DNA of 56,258 bases from a virus. Positions 16,935-25,300 of this stretch are shown one piece after another. Where the stretch lies: the IMG/VR virus record IMGVR_UViG_3300046170_000034, positions 1 to 56,258 of that record; one strand, written 5' to 3'. A program made the translations under genes and the position numbers. Positions within the stretch are counted from its first letter, which is position 1. Every line of letters begins with the position of its first letter. The notes below the pieces were generated by a model. That model made no database searches. It saw only the letters and a program-made list of their open reading frames with translations, and was not told where the DNA came from.

Positions 16935-17363
16935 ATGGCAACATCAAACGCAGCAACCACCTATCTCGAACACGAAATATTGCAGTTCTTGTTTAAAAAT
17001 AACACGGAAAGCTTTGCTAGCCCGGGCGACAGCATTTATATTGGCCTTGCCACTGCTGTTAGCAGTGCAGAGGGTGGCAGTGTGACAGAGGCTACCTTTG
17101 GAAACTATGCCAGACAACAGGTAGCTGCATCAGCTTGGACAGTTCCAGCCGTTAGCACGGATACTCAGACAGCTACTAACTCAGCTAATGTTGAGTTTCC
17201 AGCGTCTAGCGGAACCAGCAACACGATCACACACGCCTTCGTAGCAGATGCCTCTTCAAGCGGTAATATACTGTTTGTAGGTGCTTTGGACGCTAACAAG
17301 ACAATCGCAACAGGTGATATATTCCGTATCAATGCAGGTAACTTTTCAATAGAATTGAAGTAA
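16935..17363 (+). CDS. Tail fibre-like structural protein
   Basis: A 142-aa beta-rich protein. The segment GDSIYIGLATAVSSAEGGSV with G-N-Y-A-R-Q-Q-V-A is a recurrent phage tail-fibre-type motif. It opens the fibre region and is probably a fibre base or decoration. SD AAGGAG at 16923-16928. Confidence 0.72.
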   Translation: MATSNAATTYLEHEILQFLFKNNTESFASPGDSIYIGLATAVSSAEGGSVTEATFGNYARQQVAASAWTVPAVSTDTQTATNSANVEFPASSGTSNTITHAFVADASSSGNILFVGALDANKTIATGDIFRINAGNFSIELK

Positions 17364-17364
17364 C

Positions 17365-18231
17365 ATGGCACTTGTTCTTAGAGATCGTGTAAAAGAAACG
17401 ACTACAACCACAGGAACTGGCACATATACATTAGCTGGGGCAATGACTGGGTTTGAGTCTTTTGGTAGCGTGGGTAACAGTAACACCACCTATTATGGAT
17501 GTAGTGATGGCACCAACTTTGAGGTTGGTATCGGCACATACACGGCTTCTGGAACTACGCTGGCAAGAACCGCGATTCTGCAATCCAGTAACAGCGACAA
17601 CGCTGTTAGCTGGGGATCTGGCACGAAGACTATTTTCTGCACACTCCCTGCGGAAAAGATGTCGTTCCTTGATGCGAGTGGTAACTTAGTAGCCGCTAAC
17701 GGTAGCGCGTTGACAGCACTCAACGCCAGTAACATAGCCTCTGGTACGGTTGCTAATGCGAGACTTGATCAACAACTACAGGATGTGGCGGGTCTGGCTG
17801 TCACAAACGGTAACTTTGTAGTTGGTGATGGCAGTAACTTTGTGGCGGAGTCTGGCGCAACAGCTAGAACAAGTTTGGGTTTAGGAACTGCGGCTGTTTT
17901 AGACACAGGTATATCAAACACCAATGTACCTAAGTTTACATCTGGCGTGGCGGATGATGACTTTTTACGTGTAAACGGCACAGATATAGAGGGTAGATCT
18001 GCGGCGGAAGTGCTGTCAGATATTGGTGGTCAGGCATCACTGACATTTGGCATATCTAACACCAACGCGGTGAAGATAGACAGTGCATCGGTTGCAGACG
18101 ATGAGTACGCAAGATTTACATCAAGTGGGCTAGAAAGTAGATCCACATCAGAAGTGCTGTCAGATATTGGTGGTACAACAGCTACTGATGCGGCTAACGA
18201 GGCGACAGCTTTAGCGATAGCCTTGGGCTAA
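17365..18231 (+). CDS. Tail fibre protein with internal repeats
   Basis: A 288-aa low-charge, Ser/Thr/Gly-rich fibre. A block TVANARLDQQLQDVAGLAV is nearly identical to one in the fibre at 26016, and the C-terminal half contains two copies of a repeat (ADDDFLRVNGTDIEGRS... / ADDEYARFTSSGLESRS..., each ending EVLSDIGG). Such repeats are typical of trimeric fibre shafts. One base separates it from the previous stop. Confidence 0.8.
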   Translation: MALVLRDRVKETTTTTGTGTYTLAGAMTGFESFGSVGNSNTTYYGCSDGTNFEVGIGTYTASGTTLARTAILQSSNSDNAVSWGSGTKTIFCTLPAEKMSFLDASGNLVAANGSALTALNASNIASGTVANARLDQQLQDVAGLAVTNGNFVVGDGSNFVAESGATARTSLGLGTAAVLDTGISNTNVPKFTSGVADDDFLRVNGTDIEGRSAAEVLSDIGGQASLTFGISNTNAVKIDSASVADDEYARFTSSGLESRSTSEVLSDIGGTTATDAANEATALAIALG

Positions 18232-18243
18232 AGGAGAAGAAGA

Positions 18244-18591
18244 ATGGCTAACACTTTTAAGGTGATCACGAAGGCTGGCGTAACATCTCTGGATGTTATC
18301 TATACTGCCGCTGGTAGCACCACGACGGTTGTACTTGGTTTGATATTGGGTAACACAACCACGAGTCAGATTACATCAACTGTAACATTAAACACGGACA
18401 CAGCTAATCGGTCAGGGGCAAACAACGAAGCCAACCAAGCTGTTGAACTTGTGACTAACGCACCTATCCCAGCGGCTTCTTCATTGGAAATGCTTGCAGG
18501 TAACAAGGTAGTGCTTGAAACAACCGATGAAATTAAAGTCTCAGCTACAGGTGCTGTTGACGTAGCCTTATCAGTGATGGAGATAACCTAA
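18244..18591 (+). CDS. Small fibre-associated structural protein
   Basis: A 115-aa beta-rich protein, Thr/Ala/Val-rich, in the fibre region. SD GGAGAAGA precedes the ATG at 18244 and its stop overlaps the next start. No family name; probably a virion surface component. Confidence 0.65.
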   Translation: MANTFKVITKAGVTSLDVIYTAAGSTTTVVLGLILGNTTTSQITSTVTLNTDTANRSGANNEANQAVELVTNAPIPAASSLEMLAGNKVVLETTDEIKVSATGAVDVALSVMEIT

Positions 18592-19040
18592 TGCCGTATC
18601 TTGGTGAGAAAGTCCCCGCTAACTTTCAATCCGTCCCGGCAGTTCAGAGGTTCAACGGTGACGGTAGCGATACAACATTTACACTAAACACAACCGTTTC
18701 ATCCGTGCAGGATGTTTTGGTTTCTGTGGATGGTGTTATTCAGGATAGCGCGGCGTACACAATACCGGATGGCGTGACGCTGACATTTACTGCCGCCCCT
18801 TCCTCTGGCACGGGTAATATCTTTGTTAATTACAATGCACCGCAGGTAGGCACTGTTACACCAGCCGCCGAGAACAAAGGCAACTTTAAGGCAGGTGGTT
18901 TATTCCGTACCAACGCACAAACCCTTACAGCAAATACAACCATCCTTGCTACAGAAAACGCCAATGTAACTGGTCCGTTTACTGTGGCTAGTGGTGTTAC
19001 ATTAACCGTTGAAAGCGGTGGGACATTGGTGACGCTATGA
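18591..19040 (+). CDS. Tail fibre module protein (MPYLG type)
   Basis: A 149-aa protein starting MPYLGEKVPANFQ and carrying a T7 gp17-like beta domain (GDGSDTTFTLNTTVSSVQDVLVSVDG) with a Gly/Val-rich end. It is related in N-terminal style to the protein at 22491 (MPYIGK...), so this fibre unit seems duplicated. Its end overlaps the next start by 4 nt. Confidence 0.75.
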   Translation: MPYLGEKVPANFQSVPAVQRFNGDGSDTTFTLNTTVSSVQDVLVSVDGVIQDSAAYTIPDGVTLTFTAAPSSGTGNIFVNYNAPQVGTVTPAAENKGNFKAGGLFRTNAQTLTANTTILATENANVTGPFTVASGVTLTVESGGTLVTL

Positions 19041-19483
19041 GTACGTTATTAGCAGATACAATTAGAAAAACTGGTGGCAGTTCTGGCGTGGATATCAGAA
19101 TTAAAAATAATTCTGTGTATGAGTCAGAAGGCGGCACAAGTGTTACTCAAAATATGGTGCAAAGTCTAAACAAGGGCTGGGCATCTGTACAAAAATATTC
19201 TTCTAATATTAGCGTTTTTGACTCACTCAATGTTTCGTCAGGAGTCGATGATGGCGTGGGTCACACTACCCTAAATTGGTCAAACAATATGTCAGCGGCT
19301 GGGCATTATGCGGCGGGTGGAATGTCATCTGACCAAAATTATATGTGTGCTAATCAAGGTAGAACTGCGGCGGCAGGAACTGCTCTTACTACTTCCAGTG
19401 GTGCATTTTCTACAGTTAGTGATGCTGGCGCAGACAAAGATTCAAATGTGAATCTTATGGTGATTATGGGAGACCTAGCATGA
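19037..19483 (+). CDS. Small fibre cassette, copy A (ends in GDLA)
   Basis: A 148-aa protein of a local family. Members share a start of the type M-x-x-L-x-x-D-T-I, a core like K-G-W-A ... F-D-S-L-N-V-S-S-G-x-D-D-G-x-G, a variable distal part, and the ending G-D-L-A. This copy is the most divergent of the five (others at 20391, 22949, 23306, 23728). Likely a fibre tip or a fibre-decorating module; function unproven. Its stop overlaps the next start (ATGA). Confidence 0.75.
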   Translation: MSTLLADTIRKTGGSSGVDIRIKNNSVYESEGGTSVTQNMVQSLNKGWASVQKYSSNISVFDSLNVSSGVDDGVGHTTLNWSNNMSAAGHYAAGGMSSDQNYMCANQGRTAAAGTALTTSSGAFSTVSDAGADKDSNVNLMVIMGDLA

Positions 19484-20391
19484 GTGAAGTAAAGACAAAT
19501 AAAATCAGCAGTCTTGCTAGTAACAACAACATCACGATTGACCCTGATGGCACTGGCAACACGATTGTTGCGTCGGGCAACGTGGGCATCGGGACTGCAA
19601 CACCATCCAGTTACAACAGTGGTGCAGATGATTTAGTTCTAGCCACCACAGGCGCAACTGGTATCACTATTGCTTCTGGCACAAGCAACAATGGTTCTTT
19701 GTTTTTTGCTGATGGTACTTCTGGTGCAGACCAATATCGCGGTTATATCCAGTATGAGCAAACCAATAATGCTATGGCTTTTGGAACTAACGGTGCTGAA
19801 CGGATGCGTATTGATTCGGGAGGCAATTTACTTATCGGACGCACAAATACAAATAACAACAATGGTGGTCATTATATTACAAGTGGTTATGCTTATCTTG
19901 AACGAAATAATGACTTACCACTTTACTTAAACAGGTTTGGTAGTGACGGAACGATTGCTCAATTCCGTAGGCAAGATTCAGTTGTTGGAAGCATTTCTGT
20001 AACTAGTTCAGGCACTGCCTTTAACACATCCTCAGACTACCGCCTCAAAGAAAATGTTACTTATGATTGGGACGCAACAACAAGACTAAAGCAACTAAAG
20101 CCAGCCCGTTTTAACTTCATTGTTAATGCAGATACCACAGTCGATGGCTTTCTTGCACATGAAGTCTCAAGCATAATTCCCGAAGCGATTAGTGGTACTA
20201 AAGATGAAGTTGAAGTGTGGAAGGACGGTGAAGAACTGCCCGATGGCGTTTCGGCTGGCGATAACAAGCTAGATGCTGATGGCAATACTATTCCTGTAAT
20301 GCAGGGGATAGACCAGTCCAAACTCGTCCCATTGTTGGTCAAGACCATCCAAGAATTAGAAGCGCGTATCACCGCACTGGAGGCTGAATAA
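19480..20391 (+). CDS. Tail fibre with peptidase S74 intramolecular chaperone
   Basis: A 303-aa trimeric fibre whose C-terminal domain (about 183-303) is the endosialidase-type chaperone (S74): SSDYRLK at 184-190 gives the Ser185-Asp186 cleavage pair, followed by FLAHEVSSIIPEAISG, GIDQSKLVPLLVKTIQELEARI. The chaperone assembles the trimer and cuts itself off. The N-terminus has GNVGIGTATPS and ERMRIDSGGN repeats common to such fibres. A second, paralogous S74 fibre is at 21655. Confidence 0.88.
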   Translation: MSEVKTNKISSLASNNNITIDPDGTGNTIVASGNVGIGTATPSSYNSGADDLVLATTGATGITIASGTSNNGSLFFADGTSGADQYRGYIQYEQTNNAMAFGTNGAERMRIDSGGNLLIGRTNTNNNNGGHYITSGYAYLERNNDLPLYLNRFGSDGTIAQFRRQDSVVGSISVTSSGTAFNTSSDYRLKENVTYDWDATTRLKQLKPARFNFIVNADTTVDGFLAHEVSSIIPEAISGTKDEVEVWKDGEELPDGVSAGDNKLDADGNTIPVMQGIDQSKLVPLLVKTIQELEARITALEAE

Positions 20392-20792
20392 TGGCACTAG
20401 GTAAAATCAAAGCAGATACCCTAGAACACAGCACCGCAGGGTCGCTGGATACAAAGTTCGTTGTAGAAGGTAGTGCGAAGGCTTGGTTAAACCTGAATGG
20501 TACAGGAACAATAGCTATTCGTGACAGCTTCAATGTAAGTGGTGTTTCGGATGGCGGCACTGGAAACTATACGACCAGTTTCACCGCATCTTTTAGCAAC
20601 GCTAATTACTCACATAGTCATACAAACATAACAAACGATGGTCAGTACGGTTTTACAATAGACAGTTCTTTCGCACAGGCGACGGGGTCTGTTTTGCAAA
20701 GAAACGGCTACTGGTCTGGTGTTTCAGGTGAAAACGGGTCTAGCGGCGATTCTTTGTATTTCAATATTCAAGAGTTTGGAGACCTAGCATAA
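20391..20792 (+). CDS. Small fibre cassette, copy B (ends in GDLA)
   Basis: A 133-aa member of the local family: start with I-K-A-D-T-L, core AKAWLNLNGTGTIAIRDSFN then V-S-G-V-S-D-G-G-T-G-N-Y, variable segment, ending E-F-G-D-L-A. TAATG overlap on both ends. Placed between the first S74 fibre and two assembly-type genes. Confidence 0.78.
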   Translation: MALGKIKADTLEHSTAGSLDTKFVVEGSAKAWLNLNGTGTIAIRDSFNVSGVSDGGTGNYTTSFTASFSNANYSHSHTNITNDGQYGFTIDSSFAQATGSVLQRNGYWSGVSGENGSSGDSLYFNIQEFGDLA

Positions 20793-21262
20793 TGCAGACA
20801 CCTGAGTTTCAAGGCACACACCTATTCGACCGACTATGTTGGGCAAAGGAAAACCTAGAAGGTCATCAGTCTGACTATCGCGTAGTGTATGAGGACAGTG
20901 TAGATGAATGTGCAAAGATACTGGTTCCTGACCCTAACTGGATGGCGTGTGCGCTACAGGGCGGTATCCTGCCTCCTGTCGAAGTGTATTGGGAGTTAGC
21001 AAAGGATGAGGCACAACCAGACTTCAAGAAGCATACTCGTGGCTACCTGTTACATGACACCAAGCCTATTGATGCTTTAACCGAAGAACAGGCGATTGAA
21101 TACTTAATTATGAAAGACTGCCCACAATCCGTATGGAAAGAGTGGGATAGCGGCAATAAGCCAAAACTGGTAATATGCCGTAAGGAACAGCTTCCAGCGA
21201 CTCGTGAGTGGCGCAATGCTTGGAAGATCACTGAAGAACTAGCCACAGAACAAGCTGCCTAA
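20792..21262 (+). CDS. Putative tail fibre assembly protein
   Basis: A 156-aa soluble, acidic protein, not fibre-like in composition: FDRLCWAKENLEGHQSDYR, NWMACALQGGILPPVEVYW and near the end REWRNAWK. The R-E-W-R-N-A-W type motif and the position amid fibres suggest a chaperone or fibre assembly factor, but the family is uncertain. Confidence 0.65.
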   Translation: MQTPEFQGTHLFDRLCWAKENLEGHQSDYRVVYEDSVDECAKILVPDPNWMACALQGGILPPVEVYWELAKDEAQPDFKKHTRGYLLHDTKPIDALTEEQAIEYLIMKDCPQSVWKEWDSGNKPKLVICRKEQLPATREWRNAWKITEELATEQAA

Positions 21263-21273
21263 AGGAGAAACCA

Positions 21274-21642
21274 ATGGCAACATATATCGTAGACAAGGAC
21301 GGGAACCAGATCGATGCTTCCACGGCTACCGTTCCAACAGACCGTCACTTTCGCGGTGCGTGGTCATTGAGCGGAACAGTTATATCCGAGGATATGGATG
21401 CCGCTAAAACTATCTTCCGTGACAAAATCCGTGAAGTGCGCACATCACTGCTTGCAGCAGAGGACGTAGTGTACATGAAGGCACTTGAAGCTGACGATAC
21501 TTCTGCAAAGTCAGCCTCTGTAGCCAAGAAGAATGCACTACGCAACGCACCAGCGGCATCGGCTATTACAAGTGCTGACACAATTGCTAAATTAAAAGCA
21601 GCTTGGGATACGGCTGTACTTGGCGATAGCCCATACGCATAA
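21274..21642 (+). CDS. Putative tail fibre assembly or chaperone protein
   Basis: A 122-aa helical protein with DRHFRGAWSLSGTVISEDMD, a helix KTIFRDKIREVRTSLLAAED and the end LRNAPAAS..I..A.TIA. The pattern 'I-R-E-x-R ... L-R-N-A-P' is typical of phage fibre assembly proteins. SD AAGGAGA. Located directly upstream of the second S74 fibre. Confidence 0.65.
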   Translation: MATYIVDKDGNQIDASTATVPTDRHFRGAWSLSGTVISEDMDAAKTIFRDKIREVRTSLLAAEDVVYMKALEADDTSAKSASVAKKNALRNAPAASAITSADTIAKLKAAWDTAVLGDSPYA

Positions 21643-21654
21643 GGGAGATAGACT

Positions 21655-22491
21655 GTGGCGTTAACTAAAGTAGGAAAAGAAGGTGTAACTGGAATTTCTA
21701 ATTCTAGTAATGCTACAGCTATTACCATTGATTCGTCAGAGAATGTGGGAATTGGAAAATCCACTAGCATTGCAGATAGAGTGCATATTGAAAAATCTGG
21801 TGCAAACTGTTTGCTATCAGTCGCAAGAACCAGCGATGGTGCGGCTGGTCGCTTGGTCATGCAACACACTGACACTGTTGGTGCTTTACAAACTACAGGC
21901 TCTGTGCCTTTACTATTTGGTACTGCTGATACTGAACGGATGCGTATTTTAGCCGATGGTAGAACTACTATAGGCCATAATGCGGCTATCAACATTTCTA
22001 TTCTTGGAATTTCAAATAGAAATGCCACCAGTGACAGAATGTTTGCTGTTCATAATGCAGGTGGAACAAGCGGTTACTTCAACCAGATAGCATTTCGGAA
22101 TAACGCTGACAGCGCAACTATCGGTGAAATTGTAAGAGTTAATGACGCATCTGTTTCTTACAACACAACATCAGACTACAGGCTTAAAACCGCAGTCAAC
22201 TACACTTGGGATGCAACCACACGACTAAAGCAACTAAAGCCAGCTAGGTTTGAGTGGATTGTTGATGGCGATGATGCTGTTCCTGTGGACGGGTTCTTAG
22301 CGCATGAAGCGCAGACCGTTGTACCAGAGGCCGTTACTGGCACACACAATGAAGTTGATGACGATGGTAACGCAGTCATGCAAGGGATAGACCAATCCAA
22401 AATCGTCCCACTGCTGGTCAAGAGCCTACAGGAAGCCATCACTAAGATTGAAACGCTTGAGACTAAAGTTCAAGCACTAGAGGACGCATAA
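21655..22491 (+). CDS. Second tail fibre with peptidase S74 domain
   Basis: A 278-aa fibre starting with GTG at 21655 (SD GGGAGA). The C-terminal S74 chaperone has TSDYRLK at 172-178 (Ser173-Asp174), GFLAHEAQTVVPEAVTG and GIDQSKIVPLLVKSLQEAI. It is a clear paralogue of the fibre at 19480 in the C-terminal half, with a different N-terminal shaft. Two such fibres in one phage suggest alternative receptor binding. Confidence 0.88.
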   Translation: MALTKVGKEGVTGISNSSNATAITIDSSENVGIGKSTSIADRVHIEKSGANCLLSVARTSDGAAGRLVMQHTDTVGALQTTGSVPLLFGTADTERMRILADGRTTIGHNAAINISILGISNRNATSDRMFAVHNAGGTSGYFNQIAFRNNADSATIGEIVRVNDASVSYNTTSDYRLKTAVNYTWDATTRLKQLKPARFEWIVDGDDAVPVDGFLAHEAQTVVPEAVTGTHNEVDDDGNAVMQGIDQSKIVPLLVKSLQEAITKIETLETKVQALEDA

Positions 22492-22952
22492 TGCCCTACA
22501 TAGGTAAATCCCCAGAGTTCGGTGTACGTAACCGTTTCGTATATCAGGCCACAGCAGGGCAGACTAGCTTCTCTGGTAGTGATGCTGACTCTAAGGTACT
22601 TACCTATCAAGATGGTCTGTACATGGACGTGTATCAGAACGGTGTACTACTCAAGCCGGGAACAGACTACACTGCCACTACAGGCACAACAGTCGTACTG
22701 GTCACAGGTGCATCATCAGGTGACGTAGTTGAGATGGTAGCCTACGATGTGTTCTCTGTAGCCAACAGCTACACAGTGACAGAGAGTGACACACGCTACC
22801 CATTCAAAGGTAACAACAGCATCATCCGCTTGAATGGTCAAAGCATAACGGCAGACATTACTATTGATGCAGATGAGAACGGCGTGAGTGCAGGTCCGAT
22901 TACGCAGGACAATGCCACCGTCACTGTTAACGGATATTGGAGTATCGTATGA
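22491..22952 (+). CDS. Tail fibre module protein (MPYIG type)
   Basis: A 153-aa beta-rich protein starting MPYIGKSPEFGVRNRFVYQA and containing GLYMDVYQNGVLLKPGTDYT, a widespread marine phage fibre motif. It is related in design to the protein at 18591. ATGA overlap with the broken cassette that follows. Confidence 0.78.
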   Translation: MPYIGKSPEFGVRNRFVYQATAGQTSFSGSDADSKVLTYQDGLYMDVYQNGVLLKPGTDYTATTGTTVVLVTGASSGDVVEMVAYDVFSVANSYTVTESDTRYPFKGNNSIIRLNGQSITADITIDADENGVSAGPITQDNATVTVNGYWSIV

Positions 22953-23306
22953 CCAGCGTATTGAATGTAGATAGCATTGCGGCAAAGGACGGTACATCTG
23001 CTGTAACGCTAGACTAAGCAGACTGCGGCTAAAGCATTTGTAGAAGCAAACGATGCCGCCGCATTTTCAAAAAGTTTTAACATTTCTGCTGGTTCAGACG
23101 ATGGAACAGGAGACTATAGCTACAGTTTTATTAATAATTTAGACAGTGCAGATATGGTGGCAAATATTACTTGTGCGCAAAATGCTAACGCCATAGGTGT
23201 TAACAACGGCAGGGCAGCAGGTTCTTTTGATGTTAAGATGTTTACTGATGCTGGTTCGCTTGTAGACAGAGACCATAGCTGTGTAATTCACGGAGACCTT
23301 GCATAA
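22949..23306 (+). pseudogene. Small fibre cassette, copy C, single-base frame break
   Basis: ATG at 22949 gives 22 codons (MTSVLNVDSIAAKDG...) and stops at TAA 23015-23017. The +1 frame continues without stops from 23016 (KQTAAKAFVEAND...) through SKSFNISAGSDDGTGDY to the family ending H-G-D-L-A at 23306. The joined product of about 118 aa matches the other cassettes throughout, so one extra base near 23013 separates two halves of one gene. Real decay, assembly error and recoding are all possible. Confidence 0.75.
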
Positions 23307-23728
23307 TGGCTAGTCAACTCAAAGTAGATACAATCACAGGAGTAACCACGGCTGGTTCTATTAGCGTGACAGGTGAAGGCAACTCAACCACAACTAATCT
23401 GCAACAGGGATTAACGAAGGCGTGGAATCACTTTGATGGTACTGGCACTGTTGCTATAGATAATTCGTTTAACGTTAGTTCTTTGATAGATTCCACTACA
23501 GGTCAATATGCTAGTGCTTTCACTAATAATATGTCATCAACACAATACCCAAACACAGGTCATTCAAGGCATGATGGTGGTGTTAATGCTTTGTTTTCTA
23601 CCTCTAACAAAGACGATTACCCGCCAATTACAAGCAGTTGTGGGATAGATAGTTTTTCTTCAGATGGAAATCAAAACCAAGTAGATAGTGACCAGATGTC
23701 GCAAGTTATTCACGGAGACCTAGCATAA
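23306..23728 (+). CDS. Small fibre cassette, copy D (ends in GDLA)
   Basis: A 140-aa cassette: SQLKVDTITG start, core KAWNHFDGTGTVAIDNSFNV, variable distal part rich in Ser/Asn/Asp, ending V-I-H-G-D-L-A like copy C. TAATG overlaps on both sides. Confidence 0.8.
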   Translation: MASQLKVDTITGVTTAGSISVTGEGNSTTTNLQQGLTKAWNHFDGTGTVAIDNSFNVSSLIDSTTGQYASAFTNNMSSTQYPNTGHSRHDGGVNALFSTSNKDDYPPITSSCGIDSFSSDGNQNQVDSDQMSQVIHGDLA

Positions 23729-24099
23729 TGGCAAGCGAACTTAGAGTAAACACATTAAAGGATGCCTCTGGTAACAACAGCATTGCTACTAGCTTTGTTG
23801 CAGGGGGCAGTGCGAAGGCTTGGGTGAACTTTGATGGTACTGCATCTGGTGCGGCGGCAAGAGATTCATTTAATGTTTCTGGGATGACAGATAATGGTAC
23901 AGGCGACTACACTGTCACATATTCATCTGCTTTATCAGACGCTAATTATTCCACACCATCATCCGCATACAACAGATTTGTAGGTGTTACTGGCGCGGCT
24001 AGACAGACTGCATCTGCTTGTAGACTAGACTGTATTACCACCAGCGCAAATTCAGATTACTCTGTAATCAATGTCGGTATGTTAGGAGACCTCGCATGA
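23728..24099 (+). CDS. Small fibre cassette, copy E (ends in GDLA)
   Basis: A 123-aa cassette: ASELRVNTLKD start, core AKAWVNFDGTASGAAARDSF then N-V-S-G-M-T-D-N-G-T-G-D-Y-T, ending M-L-G-D-L-A. Most similar in its core to copy B. Overlaps the next start (ATGA). Confidence 0.8.
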   Translation: MASELRVNTLKDASGNNSIATSFVAGGSAKAWVNFDGTASGAAARDSFNVSGMTDNGTGDYTVTYSSALSDANYSTPSSAYNRFVGVTGAARQTASACRLDCITTSANSDYSVINVGMLGDLA

Positions 24100-25133
24100 G
24101 TAAAGCCGCAGAACTAGCCGCACTGATTGGTTCGCAGTCGGCGTTGTCGGACAGGAACCTGATTATCAACGGCGCTATGCAGGTGGCGCAACGTGGTACG
24201 TCAAGTACAGGATTTGTAGGTGCGTCTAGCTATTTAACTGTTGATAGATTTAAGTTAGAAAACGGAAGTAGCGGAACTTTCACAGTTACACAAGCTACTG
24301 ATGCCCCTACAGGATTTGCAAACAGCCTCAAGTTTGATTGCACAACAGCAGATGCAAGCCCTGATTATTTTTTAATTGTGCATCGTATGGAAGGGCAAAA
24401 CCTTCAACATCTACAAAAGGGGACATCTTCTGCCAAAAAGACTACATTATCTTTTCATGTGAAGTCTAACAAAACAGGGACGTATCAAGTCAATCTTAGG
24501 GATGTGGATAATAGCCGACTCATAGGTGCTACTTATTCTATATCTTCTGCTAATACTTGGGAGAAAAAGATTGTAACCTTTGCTGGGGATACGTCAGGAG
24601 TGTTAGGTAATGATAATGGTAATTCTCTGTCTCTTGAGTGGTGGCTTGCTTCTGGTTCAACCTACAATAGCGGCGCAGTTCCAACAGCTTGGGAAGCCAT
24701 AGCTAACGGCGACAGAGCCGCAGGGTTAAATGTAGCCATTGGTGCAAGCACAGATGATGAATTTCTTATCACTGGCGTCCAGCTTGAAATCGGCGAACAG
24801 GCCACGTTTTTTGAACATCGGTCGTTTGGCGATGAACTACAACTCTGTAAACGCTATTTTCAAGTACATGATGATATGCAACTTAGAGGAAATCCTGACG
24901 GGGGCTTTGAAAGGATTGAAATATACTGTCCGTTAGGTGTCTCAATGAGAGCAAATCCGTCAAGAGGAGTGATAACAGAAGGAAACAGCACTAACATTCG
25001 TAGTTCTACTACCACATATTCAGGTTTTGTTTTAGCAAATAGAACGGCTGGATGCACTCTTTCTTTAGAGTCAAACAGTGCTGGATTAGCGTCTTTTGAC
25101 AATAGGACTGAATCACTGGATGCGGAGTTATAA
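24096..25133 (+). CDS. Tail fibre with carbohydrate-binding-like beta-sandwich
   Basis: A 345-aa fibre or receptor-binding protein. It begins with a short helix and then a domain recurrent in marine phage fibres: NLIINGAMQVAQRGTSS, YLTVDRFKLENGSSG, EGQNLQHLQKGTSSAKKTTL, VKSNKTGTYQVNLRD, LSLEWWLASGS, FLITGVQLEIGEQATFFEHR. The jelly-roll-like pattern resembles carbohydrate-binding modules. Probably contacts the host surface. Confidence 0.82.
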   Translation: MSKAAELAALIGSQSALSDRNLIINGAMQVAQRGTSSTGFVGASSYLTVDRFKLENGSSGTFTVTQATDAPTGFANSLKFDCTTADASPDYFLIVHRMEGQNLQHLQKGTSSAKKTTLSFHVKSNKTGTYQVNLRDVDNSRLIGATYSISSANTWEKKIVTFAGDTSGVLGNDNGNSLSLEWWLASGSTYNSGAVPTAWEAIANGDRAAGLNVAIGASTDDEFLITGVQLEIGEQATFFEHRSFGDELQLCKRYFQVHDDMQLRGNPDGGFERIEIYCPLGVSMRANPSRGVITEGNSTNIRSSTTTYSGFVLANRTAGCTLSLESNSAGLASFDNRTESLDAEL

Positions 25134-25300
25134 TGATGAATATTACATCAGCAAAATATTTAAATAACGATAGTAAAGTAATTATTATTGTTGCAGAGGG
25201 GCAAAAATTGTTTGTCCCACTAGACCCAGCCAACCGCCACTACGCAGAAATCATGCGTCAGGTGGACGCTGGCGAGTTGACTATAGCCGATGCTGACTGA
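25133..25300 (+). CDS. Tiny tail-associated protein, 55 aa
   Basis: A 55-aa protein fully coupled to its neighbours (TAATG before, TGATG after). After KVIIIVAEGQKLFVPLDPAN comes R-H-Y-A-E-I-M-R-Q-V-D-A-G-E-L, a motif widely found in short proteins encoded among phage tail fibres. Function unknown; conservation of the motif makes this a real gene despite its size. Confidence 0.75.
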   Translation: MMNITSAKYLNNDSKVIIIVAEGQKLFVPLDPANRHYAEIMRQVDAGELTIADAD

